DNA of 64,000 bases, taken from SVFI01 sp964519385. Its GTDB lineage: Bacteria > Bacillota > Clostridia > Lachnospirales > Lachnospiraceae. The position numbers and the translations under genes are program-made. Of this stretch, positions 1 to 8,911 are shown piece after piece (within the stretch, counting starts at the first letter, position 1; every line of letters begins with the position of its first letter). The notes beneath the pieces are model-generated. The model had not been told where the DNA came from. It was given only the letters and a program-made list of their open reading frames with translations, and did no database searches. The stretch is taken from the NCBI GenBank assembly GCA_964519385.1, contig CAZFLR010000006.1:1-64000 (forward strand). The letters are read 5' to 3'.

Positions 1-215
1 TTTCCAAAGAGCATATTGAGAAGCCTTCTGATGTACTGAAGGTTGGAGATGCCGTAACAGCTAAGGTTGTTGATTACAATTCAGCAGACAAGAAGATTAG
101 CTTAAGCATGAAGGCTCTTCTTGCTCCGGAACCGGCAGAGGAAACAGACGAGGATGCAGATGTTGTTTCTGTTGACATTGACGCTGTAATTGCAGCAGAG
201 GAAGATGCAGAATAA
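1..215 (+). CDS. C-terminal end of an S1 RNA-binding domain protein (partial)
   Basis: The reading frame is open from the window edge to TAA at 213-215. It shows the last beta-strand pattern of an S1/OB-fold domain (KVGDAVTAKVVDYNSADKKISLSMKA) followed by a very acidic tail of about 30 residues rich in Glu and Asp. This is the usual ending of ribosomal protein S1-like proteins in Clostridia, where the S1 repeats are often fused behind IspH. The fusion cannot be tested because the 5' part lies outside the window. A hairpin with a T-rich tail follows the stop. The S1 domain call is solid; which S1 protein it is remains open. Confidence 0.75.
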   Translation, partial: SKEHIEKPSDVLKVGDAVTAKVVDYNSADKKISLSMKALLAPEPAEETDEDADVVSVDIDAVIAAEEDAE

Positions 216-248
216 TCTGTGATTGAAGTGAATGAATGATTTATTGCG

Positions 249-287
249 AATAGGCTGTATGATTATATACAGTCTATTCTTGTCTTA
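249..287 (+). terminator. Rho-independent terminator of the S1-domain gene
   Basis: AATAGGCTGTAT at 249-260 pairs with ATACAGTCTATT (one G-T wobble) around a short A/T loop and is followed by a T-rich run. It separates the S1-domain gene from cheR. Confidence 0.6.
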
Positions 288-314
288 TAAGATGATAGTT
301 ACGGAGGGATTTTT

Positions 315-1094
315 ATGCCTGAATTCGACTATGAATATTTCAAAAAGGCGGTATATGAGCTCACCAAAATCGATTTGAACGCGTACAAAGAAAAACAGAT
401 GAAACGACGTATCGATACGCTGATTGCCAAGCATAAAATCAACGGGTATGACAAGTATGTCCAGGTTCTCAGAACGGACAAGGAAAAGTTTGAGGAGTTT
501 GTTAATTATCTTACAATCAATGTCTCAGAGTTTTATCGCAATCCGGATCAGTGGGAGCTTTTGGATAAAGAGGTGTTTCCTGAGCTGATAAAAAAATTCG
601 GTAAGAACTTGAAAATATGGAGCGCAGCGTGCTCCACGGGTGATGAGCCGTATTCGCTTGTCATGGCACTTTCAAGACATGTTCCGCTGTCACAGATACA
701 TATTATCGCAACGGATATCGACAAGCAGGTAATTGCAAAGGCAAAGGTCGGACTGTATTCGGATAAAAGCATTGCATCAGTTCCGGAGGATTTAAAGGCG
801 AAATATTTTACAAAGCTTGGTTCTTCTTATCAGATTTCGGAAGAGATAAAGAAGTGCGTTGAGTTTAGACAGCACAATCTGTTAAAGGATCCGTATGAAA
901 CGGAATGCCACCTGATTGTCTGCAGAAACGTACTGATATATTTTACAGAAGAAGCGAAGGATGAGGTCTTTGAAAAATTCAGCAAATCCATTGCAAGCGG
1001 AGGCTGTCTGTTTATCGGAAGCACGGAGCAGATTATCAGCTATAAGGCGATGGGATATCACCGCAAGAACTCGTTCTTTTACGGAAAAGAATAG
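315..1094 (+). CDS. cheR: CheR-type chemotaxis protein methyltransferase
   Basis: 259 residues, a normal length for CheR. It transfers methyl groups from S-adenosylmethionine to glutamates in the cytoplasmic part of chemoreceptors and so takes part in adaptation. A basic N-terminal helical segment (KQMKRR near residue 25-32) is followed by the EFYRNP motif near 72-77, the SAM-binding motif SAACSTGDEPYS near 103-114, and CRNVLIYF in the C-terminal half, all hallmarks of the family. The start is set by GGAGGG at 303-308, six bases before ATG. No other chemotaxis gene is adjacent, so its receptors and cheB must be elsewhere. A terminator shared with the convergent exonuclease gene follows directly. 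Confidence 0.92.
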   Translation: MPEFDYEYFKKAVYELTKIDLNAYKEKQMKRRIDTLIAKHKINGYDKYVQVLRTDKEKFEEFVNYLTINVSEFYRNPDQWELLDKEVFPELIKKFGKNLKIWSAACSTGDEPYSLVMALSRHVPLSQIHIIATDIDKQVIAKAKVGLYSDKSIASVPEDLKAKYFTKLGSSYQISEEIKKCVEFRQHNLLKDPYETECHLIVCRNVLIYFTEEAKDEVFEKFSKSIASGGCLFIGSTEQIISYKAMGYHRKNSFFYGKE

Positions 1095-1110
1095 AAAAGA
1101 TGAAAATATA

Positions 1111-1152
1111 AAACTGTGGCTTTCCCGGAAGATGGAAAGCCACAGTTTTTTT
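1111..1152. terminator. Bidirectional terminator between cheR and the exonuclease gene
   Basis: AAACTGTGGCTTTCC pairs perfectly with GGAAAGCCACAGTTT, with an A-run on the left and a T-run on the right, so it can work for both convergent genes. It overlaps the stop codon of the minus-strand gene at 1151-1153. Confidence 0.85.
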
Positions 1153-2260
1153 AATCCTGTTTCCCGTGAGCGAGCATATCAATGATATGAAGTGCATATT
1201 TGTAAAACTGTTCGGGAGAATGTTTGATTTCATCCGTCAGTTCAAAATAGCACAGCTTGTCGCCGTACTCACGCTTAAAGACCGGTGTAAAAATGAGGTC
1301 CCACTGTGGAAGGTAGGCTCCTTCTTTTTTTGTATAGCAGGTGTCAGGCTTTGCCTGCTGCCGGTACTGTTTGTCCACATAGGCGGCAACGGACTTATGC
1401 ATCGCCGCGTCTTCTGCAGGCAGATAGTAGTAATCCTTGTAATTGCTGTAAAAATATTTCAGCGTGTCATATACAATCGGAACCTTGAGGTTTCCTTCTG
1501 CTTCAAAACCGTCAAATCTGCATCCGTTTCCTGTAAGGGATACCGGTTTTGGAAAAGAAAACGGAAAACGAAGCTTCATCATAACCTCGGTCTGAGATTC
1601 TCCGTTTTCGTCGGTGTAACGGTTAGCCTGAACCTTTGTTACGCGGAAGGGCTGAACGAACATATCCGCATAAGCAAGTATCGGGAGGAGCTTGAGCATT
1701 CCACGCATGTCGTCGGCGTTGTGGAGGAGAAGAAGGTGTGCTTTGTCCTGCGTGGGAGAAGCAACGTAATCCTTGTATATTTCGATGAGTTCTCCGCCGT
1801 TATAACGGTCCTCACGTGCGATTCCAAGATACGCTTCGACTGTTTTCTGCTTGACGTTTTCAAGGTGAAGCATTTTTTTATAGGGCATAATCCGCTTGTA
1901 TATGTCTATGCCGTCCATCTCGGAAAAAGGCTCTTCTAAGTGATACTGTTTGCATTTCTGTTTCATATACGGAATGTCAAAGTTGTTGCCGTTATAATGA
2001 ATAAGAATCTGATGACTCCGGCATTTCTGAAGAAAAGCAGAAAGAATCTTTTTTTCCTCATCGGGTTTCTCTGCAAACCACTGAACCAGATGAATGCGGT
2101 CGAGTTCGAAAAAGATGCATCCAATCATATATAGAGAAGAGGTTCTGGCAGAAAATCCCGTGGTTTCGATATCGACGAAGAGAATATCCTCCGCCTCGCC
2201 GAGCATGGAAAGAGGATAAGTACAAAGCTTCGGCGATAATAAAGTCTGAATGGTTTTCAT
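1151..2260 (-). CDS. YprB-like RNase H-fold 3'-5' exonuclease
   Basis: 369 residues from the chosen start. The N-terminal half is a DEDD-type exonuclease: FVDIETTGF carries D30 and E32, HYNGNNFDIPYMK is the second motif near residue 95-107, and a later ADDMRGM segment supplies further acidic residues. This matches the YprB/RNase H-like 2 domain found in clostridial proteins of unknown biological role, probably acting on nucleic acid ends in the cytoplasm. The C-terminal 150 residues are not recognised. An in-frame ATG lies 45 bases upstream, but GGAG sits six bases before the ATG at 2260, and the family aligns from there. Single gene with its own terminator. Confidence 0.75.
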   Translation of the reverse strand: MKTIQTLLSPKLCTYPLSMLGEAEDILFVDIETTGFSARTSSLYMIGCIFFELDRIHLVQWFAEKPDEEKKILSAFLQKCRSHQILIHYNGNNFDIPYMKQKCKQYHLEEPFSEMDGIDIYKRIMPYKKMLHLENVKQKTVEAYLGIAREDRYNGGELIEIYKDYVASPTQDKAHLLLLHNADDMRGMLKLLPILAYADMFVQPFRVTKVQANRYTDENGESQTEVMMKLRFPFSFPKPVSLTGNGCRFDGFEAEGNLKVPIVYDTLKYFYSNYKDYYYLPAEDAAMHKSVAAYVDKQYRQQAKPDTCYTKKEGAYLPQWDLIFTPVFKREYGDKLCYFELTDEIKHSPEQFYKYALHIIDMLAHGKQD

Positions 2261-2401
2261 GTTAAACTCCTTAACGAATCGTTTGTCAAAAGCTAATGCA
2301 ATCATAACATAAAATAAGCAAAATATATAGCAATTTCACTTAAAAAATAGTATAGTTAAAGAGGATATAATTTTTGAAAAAATCAGAAAGAAGGGCACTA
2401 T

Positions 2402-3727
2402 ATGGCAGGAAAACTGACTTTCACCGGTGGTATTCATCCTTATGACGGGAAAGATATCAGCAAAGATAAACCGATTAAAGATGTGCTTCCGAAGGGGGAT
2501 CTGGTATATCCGCTGTCCCAGCATATCGGAGCACCGGCATTACCGGTGGTCAAAAAAGGAGATCATGTTCTTGTGGGACAAAAGATTGCGGAGGCCGGCG
2601 GATTTGTTTCGGCACCAATTTATGCGACCGTATCGGGAACCGTTAAGGCAATAGAACCTCGCAGAACTGTAGTCGGTGACAATGTAAATGCAATTGTAAT
2701 TGAAAACGACGGACAGTATGAAGAAGTGGATTATGGAATCTGCAAGCCTCTTGAGGAGCATTCCAAAGAGGAGATTCTTGAAAAGATTAAGGAAGCAGGC
2801 GTTGTCGGAATGGGCGGTGCCGGATTCCCGACACATGTCAAGCTTTCTCCGAAGGAACCGGATAAGATTGATTATGTCATCGTAAACTGCGCCGAGTGTG
2901 AGCCGTATCTCACCTCCGATTACCGGCGTATGATAGAAGAGCCGGAGAGAGTTATCGGCGGACTGAAATGTGTGCTCGCGTTGTTTGACCATGCAACCGG
3001 AATTCTGGCGGTTGAAGATAATAAACAGGACTGTATTGACAAATTAAAAGAGCTTACCAAAGGGGAAGAACGAATTCTTGTAAAGTCGCTCAGAACCAAA
3101 TATCCGCAGGGCGCGGAGAGACAGCTTATCTATGCGGCGACGGGACGTGCCATCAACTCGGATATGCTTCCGGCAGATGCTGGCTGTATCGTAAACAATG
3201 TGGACACCATCTGTGCAGTCTACGGAGCGGTGCTTGAAAATAAACCGCTGATGTACCGTATTGTCACCGTGACGGGAGATGCGATTGCGGATCCACGTAA
3301 TTTCCGCGTGCGCATCGGTACGAATTATCATGAGCTGATTGACGAAGCGGGCGGCTTTGTCGGTGAACCGGAAAAAATCATTTCCGGAGGTCCGATGATG
3401 GGATTTGCCATCTTTGATCTGGATGTACCGACAACAAAGACGGCTTCCGCACTTTTGTGCTTTCTTCATGATGAGGTTTCGGCAAGTCCGGTTACTCCGT
3501 GCATCAACTGTGGCATGTGTGTAGAGGTGTGTCCGGGACGTGTGGTACCAAGTCGTCTTTCAAAGGTGGCTGAGCGCGGCGATAAAGATGCGTTTGTGGC
3601 GATGAACGGTATGGAGTGCTGTGAGTGTGGGTGCTGTAGCTTTATCTGCCCTGCCAAGCGGCCTCTGACACAGGAAATTAAATCAATGAGAAAAATGGTC
3701 CTGGAAGACCGTAGAAAGAAGAAGTAG
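2402..3727 (+). CDS. rnfC: Rnf complex subunit RnfC
   Basis: 441 residues. RnfC is the NADH-binding, FMN- and iron-sulfur-carrying peripheral subunit of the Rnf complex, which couples ferredoxin:NAD+ electron transfer to Na+ or H+ movement across the membrane. The glycine-rich GMGGAGFPTHVK motif for nucleotide binding lies near residue 137-148, and two ferredoxin-like cysteine clusters (CINCGMCVEVCPG and CCECGCCSFICPAK) are in the C-terminal 80 residues. AAGGG precedes ATG by six bases. It is the first gene of the C-D-G-E-A-B order typical of Clostridia and Acetobacterium. A TATAAT hexamer at 2366-2371 could be the operon -10, but I see no convincing -35 for it. Confidence 0.96.
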   Translation: MAGKLTFTGGIHPYDGKDISKDKPIKDVLPKGDLVYPLSQHIGAPALPVVKKGDHVLVGQKIAEAGGFVSAPIYATVSGTVKAIEPRRTVVGDNVNAIVIENDGQYEEVDYGICKPLEEHSKEEILEKIKEAGVVGMGGAGFPTHVKLSPKEPDKIDYVIVNCAECEPYLTSDYRRMIEEPERVIGGLKCVLALFDHATGILAVEDNKQDCIDKLKELTKGEERILVKSLRTKYPQGAERQLIYAATGRAINSDMLPADAGCIVNNVDTICAVYGAVLENKPLMYRIVTVTGDAIADPRNFRVRIGTNYHELIDEAGGFVGEPEKIISGGPMMGFAIFDLDVPTTKTASALLCFLHDEVSASPVTPCINCGMCVEVCPGRVVPSRLSKVAERGDKDAFVAMNGMECCECGCCSFICPAKRPLTQEIKSMRKMVLEDRRKKK

Positions 3728-3739
3728 GAGGAAAGCTGT

Positions 3740-4672
3740 ATGAGTGGATTAAGAAAGGTATCATCCAATCCGCATATCCGTGTGGCAATCACGACGAATA
3801 AAATCATGCTGTGCGTTATTCTCGCGCTTTTGCCTACGACTGTTTTCGGAGTGGTTAATTTTGGACGAAATGCACTGGTTCTGGTGCTGGTTACGATCGC
3901 ATCCGCGGTTTTATCCGAGTGGTGTTTCTGTAAAATATGTAAAAAGAAAAGTACAATAGGAGATTTTTCGGCTGTTGTCACGGGACTTCTGCTCGCTCTG
4001 AATCTTCCGCCATCCGCACCGTGGTGGATTGCCGTTATCGGCGGTTTTTTTGCGATAGTGGTAGTTAAAATGCTCTTCGGCGGTCTCGGACAGAACTTTA
4101 TGAATCCGGCTCTCGGAGCGAGATGTTTTCTGCTGATTTCATTTACCTCCATCATGACGGATTTTAACTGTGATGCTTACACGGGCGCAACGCCTCTTGC
4201 GGTGTTAAAGGAAGGCGGAGCTGTCAATGTATATGATATGGTCATCGGAAAAACGGCGGGAACCATAGGAGAGACAAGCATGGTAGCAATTGTGCTCGGC
4301 GCATGTTTCCTGATTCTTGTCGGAGTGATTGACCTGCGAATTCCGGCTACATATATTGTTTCGTTTGTTATATTCCTCGTCCTGTTTTCCGGACGCGGAT
4401 TCGATATGGATTATATTTCTGCAAATCTTGCAGGCGGCGGACTGATGCTCGGAGCCTTCTTTATGGCAACCGATTATGTGACGCGGCCGATTACCAAAAA
4501 AGGACAGTATATTTTCGGTATTCTTCTCGGTATATTGACAGGTATCTTCCGCGTGTACGGCGCGTCGGCAGAAGGTGTTTCCTATGCGATTATCATCGGC
4601 AATCTGCTTGTTCCGCTGATTGAGAAGATAACTTACCCGAAACCATTTGGAAGAGGAGGGGAAAAATCATGA
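3740..4672 (+). CDS. rnfD: Rnf complex subunit RnfD
   Basis: 310 residues with about nine hydrophobic membrane segments, of the NqrB/RnfD family. It is an integral subunit of the Na+/H+-pumping electron pathway. YTGATPLAVL contains the conserved threonine (T151) that in this family carries covalently bound FMN through a phosphoester. That modification needs ApbE, whose gene lies 5 kb downstream at 9685-10686. Strong GGAGG ribosome site after the rnfC stop, and ATGA overlap with rnfG, so the two genes are translationally coupled. Confidence 0.96.
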   Translation: MSGLRKVSSNPHIRVAITTNKIMLCVILALLPTTVFGVVNFGRNALVLVLVTIASAVLSEWCFCKICKKKSTIGDFSAVVTGLLLALNLPPSAPWWIAVIGGFFAIVVVKMLFGGLGQNFMNPALGARCFLLISFTSIMTDFNCDAYTGATPLAVLKEGGAVNVYDMVIGKTAGTIGETSMVAIVLGACFLILVGVIDLRIPATYIVSFVIFLVLFSGRGFDMDYISANLAGGGLMLGAFFMATDYVTRPITKKGQYIFGILLGILTGIFRVYGASAEGVSYAIIIGNLLVPLIEKITYPKPFGRGGEKS

Positions 4673-5292
4673 AAAATATGTTAAAGGATGCCCTGATTCT
4701 TTTTGTTATCACCTTGATTTCAGGAGCGGTTTTAGGTGTTGTTTATGAGATAACCAAGGAGCCGATTGCAAATCAGCAGCAGCTTGCAAAGGACGCTGCC
4801 TACAAAGAGGTGTTCGCGGATGCGGAAACATTTGAAGAGATTGCAATGGAACCGGATTTACAGCCGGAGAAGCTGACTGCCTATGTAAACGAAGAGGGAT
4901 ATGACGCATCAATTGACAGCGTGGCATCTGCGTTTGACGGCAGCGGAACACAGACAGGTTATGTGATTACGGTGACGACACACGAGGGCTATGGCGGAGA
5001 TATTCAGTTCACCATGGGAATCCGCAATGACGGAACCCTGAACGGAATCTCCATTCTCGCGATTGCTGAGACGGCAGGTCTGGGTATGAGAGCGGGGGAA
5101 GTGCTGGTACCCCAATTTTCGGATAAAAAGGTGGAAGCTTTTGTAACTACAAAAACAGGTGCAGCTTCCGACGAACGGATTGATGCCATTTCCGGTGCGA
5201 CCATTACGACGGATGCATTTGTAAATGGTGCCAATGCGGCTCTTGCGTGCTTCAGAGAGTGTTTAGCAAAAGGAGGAGACGCAGATGAATAA
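4669..5292 (+). CDS. rnfG: Rnf complex subunit RnfG
   Basis: 207 residues. One N-terminal membrane helix (about residues 7-27) is followed by an extracytoplasmic FMN-binding domain. The flavinylation motif ISGATITT is present with acceptor T178, the site that ApbE modifies in RnfG and NqrC. The start overlaps the rnfD stop by four bases (ATGA), with GAGGAGGGG upstream. The 3' end overlaps rnfE by eight bases, indicating tight stoichiometric expression. Confidence 0.96.
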   Translation: MKNMLKDALILFVITLISGAVLGVVYEITKEPIANQQQLAKDAAYKEVFADAETFEEIAMEPDLQPEKLTAYVNEEGYDASIDSVASAFDGSGTQTGYVITVTTHEGYGGDIQFTMGIRNDGTLNGISILAIAETAGLGMRAGEVLVPQFSDKKVEAFVTTKTGAASDERIDAISGATITTDAFVNGANAALACFRECLAKGGDADE

Positions 5293-5998
5293 GTGTGTAG
5301 AACGAATTTATAATGGCTTATTAAAAGAGAATCCGACCTTTGTACTGATGCTTGGCATGTGTCCGACACTTGCAGTGACAACTTCGGCTATGAACGGTCT
5401 CGGTATGGGACTTACAACGATGGTAGTGTTAGCTTTGAGTAACGCATTTATTTCACTGCTGCGCAAGGTGATTCCGGACAAGGTCCGTATTCCGGCGTTT
5501 ATTGTTATCATCGCATCCTTTGTAACGGTTATGGAGCTGCTTCTGGAAGCGTTTATTCCGTCACTTTATGACGCGCTCGGAATCTATATTCCGCTTATCG
5601 TTGTAAACTGTATTATTCTCGGACGTGCGGAAAGCTACGCGTCTAAGAATCCGATACTTCCTTCCTTCTTTGACGGAATCGGAATGGGGCTTGGTTTTAC
5701 ATTCGCACTGACATGTATCGGTGCGGTCCGTGAAATCATCGGTGCAGGACAGATTTTCGGTGTGACGGTTATGCCGTCTTCCTATGTCCCTGTCAGCATC
5801 TTTATCATGGCACCGGGAGCTTTCTTTGTGCTTGCGATTCTGACAGCAACTCAGAACTATATTAAGATTAAGGGCGAGGAAAAGGGCAAAGACATGAGCA
5901 AAATAGGCTCAGGCTGCAGTGAGGACTGTATGAACTGTCAGGACAAGGGCTGTGGCAGGAGATTTTACGATACTTCTGAAAAAAAGGAGGAGTCTTAA
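5285..5998 (+). CDS. rnfE: Rnf complex subunit RnfE with a cysteine-rich C-terminal tail
   Basis: 237 residues of the RnfA/RnfE/NqrD/NqrE membrane family. About six membrane segments, with GMCPTLAVT and VNCIILGRA carrying the two cysteines that, with those of RnfA, are known to hold an intramembrane 2Fe-2S cluster in this family. The last 30 residues are unusual: a hydrophilic tail with the pattern C-x3-C-x2-C-x4-C (CSEDCMNCQDKGC), which could bind a metal or cluster. The start is supported by AAAGGAGGAG ahead of ATG and overlaps rnfG. rnfA starts at the next base after the stop. Confidence 0.95.
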   Translation: MNKCVERIYNGLLKENPTFVLMLGMCPTLAVTTSAMNGLGMGLTTMVVLALSNAFISLLRKVIPDKVRIPAFIVIIASFVTVMELLLEAFIPSLYDALGIYIPLIVVNCIILGRAESYASKNPILPSFFDGIGMGLGFTFALTCIGAVREIIGAGQIFGVTVMPSSYVPVSIFIMAPGAFFVLAILTATQNYIKIKGEEKGKDMSKIGSGCSEDCMNCQDKGCGRRFYDTSEKKEES

Positions 5999-6574
5999 AT
6001 GAAAGAGTTGATTTTGATTGCCATAGGCTCTGCGCTTGTAAATAATGTTGTCCTGAGTCAGTTTTTAGGACTGTGTCCGTTTCTGGGAGTGTCCAAAAAG
6101 GTTAAGACGGCTGCAGGAATGGGAGCAGCGGTTATTTTTGTTATAACGCTTGCGTCGTTTGTGGCTGCTATTATTTACGAGGGAGTGCTGGTAAGATTTG
6201 ATATCACTTACCTGAAAACGATAGTATTTATTCTTGTCATTGCCGCGCTTGTACAGTTTGTGGAGATGTTCCTGAAAAAGTATATGATTTCTCTTTACAA
6301 ATCGCTCGGTGTATATCTTCCGCTTATCACGACCAACTGTGCGGTTCTGGGTGTGGCACTGGTAAACGTGCAAAAGTCATATTCCGTTGCAGCCAGTGTG
6401 GTGAACGGATTTGCCACGGCTGCTGGATTTACGATTTCAATCGTCATCCTTGCAGGTATCCGTGAGAAGATAGAATATAATGACATTCCGCGTCCGTTCC
6501 AGGGAATGCCGATTGTGCTCGTGACAGCAGGTCTCATGGCAATCGCGTTCTGCGGATTTTCAGGATTATTATAG
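5999..6574 (+). CDS. rnfA: Rnf complex subunit RnfA
   Basis: 191 residues, six membrane helices, the usual length. GLCPFLGV and TNCAVLGVA bear the conserved cysteines that pair with those of RnfE around the intramembrane 2Fe-2S centre. AAGGAGGAG lies in the end of rnfE, just before ATG. RnfA and RnfE are inverted-topology homologues and the visible sequence similarity between them fits that. Confidence 0.96.
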   Translation: MKELILIAIGSALVNNVVLSQFLGLCPFLGVSKKVKTAAGMGAAVIFVITLASFVAAIIYEGVLVRFDITYLKTIVFILVIAALVQFVEMFLKKYMISLYKSLGVYLPLITTNCAVLGVALVNVQKSYSVAASVVNGFATAAGFTISIVILAGIREKIEYNDIPRPFQGMPIVLVTAGLMAIAFCGFSGLL

Positions 6575-6586
6575 GAGGATACAGCG

Positions 6587-7387
6587 ATGAATATTACAGG
6601 AATTATCATTGCAACAGTGGTTGTAAGCAGTGTCGGTCTGTTTATCGGTCTCTTCCTCGGAATAGCCGGAATTAAATTTAAGATAGAAGTGGACGAGAGA
6701 GAGGAAGCGGTTCTCGAGGCTCTGCCCGGCAATAATTGCGGAGGCTGCGGATATCCGGGCTGCTCCGGTCTTGCTGCTGCAATCGTTAAGGGAGAGGCAC
6801 CGGTAAATGCGTGTCCGGTCGGAGGCGAGCCGGTCGGCAAAGAAATTGCTTCCATTATGGGAGTCGAAGCAGGAGAGACACAGCGTAAGGTTGCCTTTGT
6901 CAGATGCCAGGGAGATTGCGACAAGACGACAAAGGATTATGAATACACAGGAGCACAGGACTGTGCCATGCTTTCCTTTGTGCCGAATGGCGGACCGAAG
7001 GCATGTAACTACGGATGTCTCGGTTACGGAAACTGTGTGGCTGCGTGTCCGTTTGACGCGATTCATATTGTAAATAATGTCGCGGTGGTGGACAAAGAGG
7101 CCTGTAAGGCGTGCGGAAAGTGTGTGGCTGCATGTCCGAAGAATCTTATTAAGCTTATTCCGTATGATGCAAAATATGTGGTTGCCTGCAGCTCACAGGA
7201 AAAGGGGCCTGTCACGATGAAGGAGTGCAGTGTCGGCTGTATCGGCTGTAATCTCTGCGCAAAGAACTGTCCGAACGATGCGGTGAAGGTTGAGAATTTC
7301 CTTTCCGAGATTGATGAGGAAAAATGTGTCGGCTGTGGTATATGTATGGAAAAATGTCCGAAAAAATCTATTGTAAAACATGAATAA
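6587..7387 (+). CDS. rnfB: Rnf complex subunit RnfB
   Basis: 266 residues. An N-terminal membrane helix (residues 1-27) is followed by the Fe-S domain NNCGGCGYPGCSG with a distal ACP cysteine near residue 80. Then come CNYGCLGYGNCVAACP, CKACGKCVAACP, CSVGCIGCNLCAKNCP and CVGCGICMEKCP. That makes one characteristic RnfB cluster plus several ferredoxin-type 4Fe-4S sites. RnfB is the entry or exit point for ferredoxin electrons. AGGAGG precedes ATG. It is the last gene of the operon and is followed by a hairpin at 7406-7438. Confidence 0.96.
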   Translation: MNITGIIIATVVVSSVGLFIGLFLGIAGIKFKIEVDEREEAVLEALPGNNCGGCGYPGCSGLAAAIVKGEAPVNACPVGGEPVGKEIASIMGVEAGETQRKVAFVRCQGDCDKTTKDYEYTGAQDCAMLSFVPNGGPKACNYGCLGYGNCVAACPFDAIHIVNNVAVVDKEACKACGKCVAACPKNLIKLIPYDAKYVVACSSQEKGPVTMKECSVGCIGCNLCAKNCPNDAVKVENFLSEIDEEKCVGCGICMEKCPKKSIVKHE

Positions 7388-7405
7388 AAATTATATTTCA
7401 GACAG

Positions 7406-7438
7406 AAATTCTCATACTATTTGTAGTATGAGAATTTT
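7406..7438 (+). terminator. Terminator after the rnf operon
   Basis: AAATTCTCATACTA pairs with TAGTATGAGAATTT around TTTG and ends in a short T run. The stem is A/T-rich, so termination may be partial and allow read-through into the aminopeptidase gene, for which I see no separate promoter. Confidence 0.65.
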
Positions 7439-7460
7439 TGACAAGAAGGAGGCTGCTATT

Positions 7461-8876
7461 ATGAAAACAGAAAGTACATGGGAAAAGTACAATGACAGAC
7501 AGTTAAAGGAGCTGGAAGATTTAAGCCGTGGCTATCGGAGATTTCTTGACCTCGGAAAGACGGAACGTGAGTGCGTAACCAACATTGTCAATGAGATTGA
7601 AGAACAGGGCTATGTCGAACTTGAAAAAGTATGTAAGGAAGGTAAGAAGCTGAAAGCCGGGGATAAAGTATATGCGGTAAATATGGAAAAAGCCGTGATT
7701 ATGTTTCACATCGGCACAAAGAAGCTTGAAGATGGCATGAATATTCTCGGAGCACATCTGGATTCCCCGCGTCTGGATGTGAAACAGAATCCGCTCTATG
7801 AGGAAGGCGGCTTTGCTTACCTGGATACACATTATTACGGTGGTATCAAGAAATATCAGTGGGTGACAATTCCGCTTGCAATACATGGTGTTGTGGTAAA
7901 AAAAGACGGAACAACGATTGACATCAGCATCGGCGAGGAGGATGAGGATCCGGTATTCTTTATTTCCGACCTTCTCATTCATCTTGCAGCAGAGCAGATG
8001 GAAAAGAAGGCAAATAAGGTGATTGAAGGCGAGGCACTTGATATCATCATCGGCAATCGTCCGCTGAAGTATCAAAAGGATGATGCAAAAAAAGAGGAAA
8101 AAGAAGAAGGCACCAAGGATAAGGTCTGTGCATTTGCACTTGATATATTAAAGCAGAACTACGATATGGAAGAGGAAGATTTTATTTCGGCAGAGCTTGA
8201 GATTGTTCCGGCAGGAAGAGCCAGGGAGGCAGGTCTTGACCGAAGCATGATTTTAGCTTACGGACAGGATGACAGAGTGTGCTCTTACAGCTCGCTTGTA
8301 GCGATGCTTGAGCAGGAGAAGCTTGAGAGAACGGGCTGCTGTATTCTCGTAGATAAAGAAGAAATCGGAAGTGTGGGAGCTACGGGCATGCAGTCACAGT
8401 TCTTTGAAAACTGCGTGGCGGAAATCATGAATCTGACAGGAGAATATACAGATTTGACACTTCGCAGATGCCTGAAAAATTCAAGAATGTTATCTTCGGA
8501 TGTCAGCTCGGCCTATGACCCGTCTTACGCGTCATCCTTTGATAAGAAGAACGTGGCATATCTCAGTCACGGAATGGTGTTTAATAAGTTTACTGGTGCA
8601 AGAGGAAAATCAGGCTCAAATGATGCCAATGCAGAGTATATTGCCTTTATCCGTAAGATTATGGACGAGGCAGGTGTTTCCTTCCAGACTGCGGAGCTTG
8701 GAAAGGTAGATCTCGGAGGAGGCGGAACGATTGCTTACATTCTTTCGCTTTACGGAATGAATGTCATCGACTGCGGAGTTCCTGTTATGAATATGCACGC
8801 ACCTCACGAAGCAACCTCCAAGGCGGATTTGTATGAGGCAAAATGCGGATATGCGGCTTTTTTAAAGGCGGAATAA
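7461..8876 (+). CDS. M18 family aminopeptidase
   Basis: 471 residues from the chosen ATG, the normal size for aspartyl aminopeptidase-like M18 enzymes: cytoplasmic, dodecameric, two metals, removing N-terminal residues from peptides. Metal and active-site motifs are visible: GAHLDSPRLD, KEEIGSVGATG, SSDVSSAYDP, and NMHAPHEATSKAD close to the C-terminus. The frame is open 81 bases further upstream into the rnfB stop, but AAGGAGG at 7446-7452 places the start at 7461, after the terminator. Exonuclease III follows 35 bases downstream, probably co-transcribed. Confidence 0.93.
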   Translation: MKTESTWEKYNDRQLKELEDLSRGYRRFLDLGKTERECVTNIVNEIEEQGYVELEKVCKEGKKLKAGDKVYAVNMEKAVIMFHIGTKKLEDGMNILGAHLDSPRLDVKQNPLYEEGGFAYLDTHYYGGIKKYQWVTIPLAIHGVVVKKDGTTIDISIGEEDEDPVFFISDLLIHLAAEQMEKKANKVIEGEALDIIIGNRPLKYQKDDAKKEEKEEGTKDKVCAFALDILKQNYDMEEEDFISAELEIVPAGRAREAGLDRSMILAYGQDDRVCSYSSLVAMLEQEKLERTGCCILVDKEEIGSVGATGMQSQFFENCVAEIMNLTGEYTDLTLRRCLKNSRMLSSDVSSAYDPSYASSFDKKNVAYLSHGMVFNKFTGARGKSGSNDANAEYIAFIRKIMDEAGVSFQTAELGKVDLGGGGTIAYILSLYGMNVIDCGVPVMNMHAPHEATSKADLYEAKCGYAAFLKAE

Positions 8877-8911
8877 AAACGAAAGAATAAATCAGGAAAA
8901 GGAATTTTACT

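Noticed and set aside
1166..1939. 257-codon open frame antisense to the YprB-like gene
   Set aside because: Low-complexity hydrophobic and basic translation with no start signal; a shadow of the exonuclease gene.
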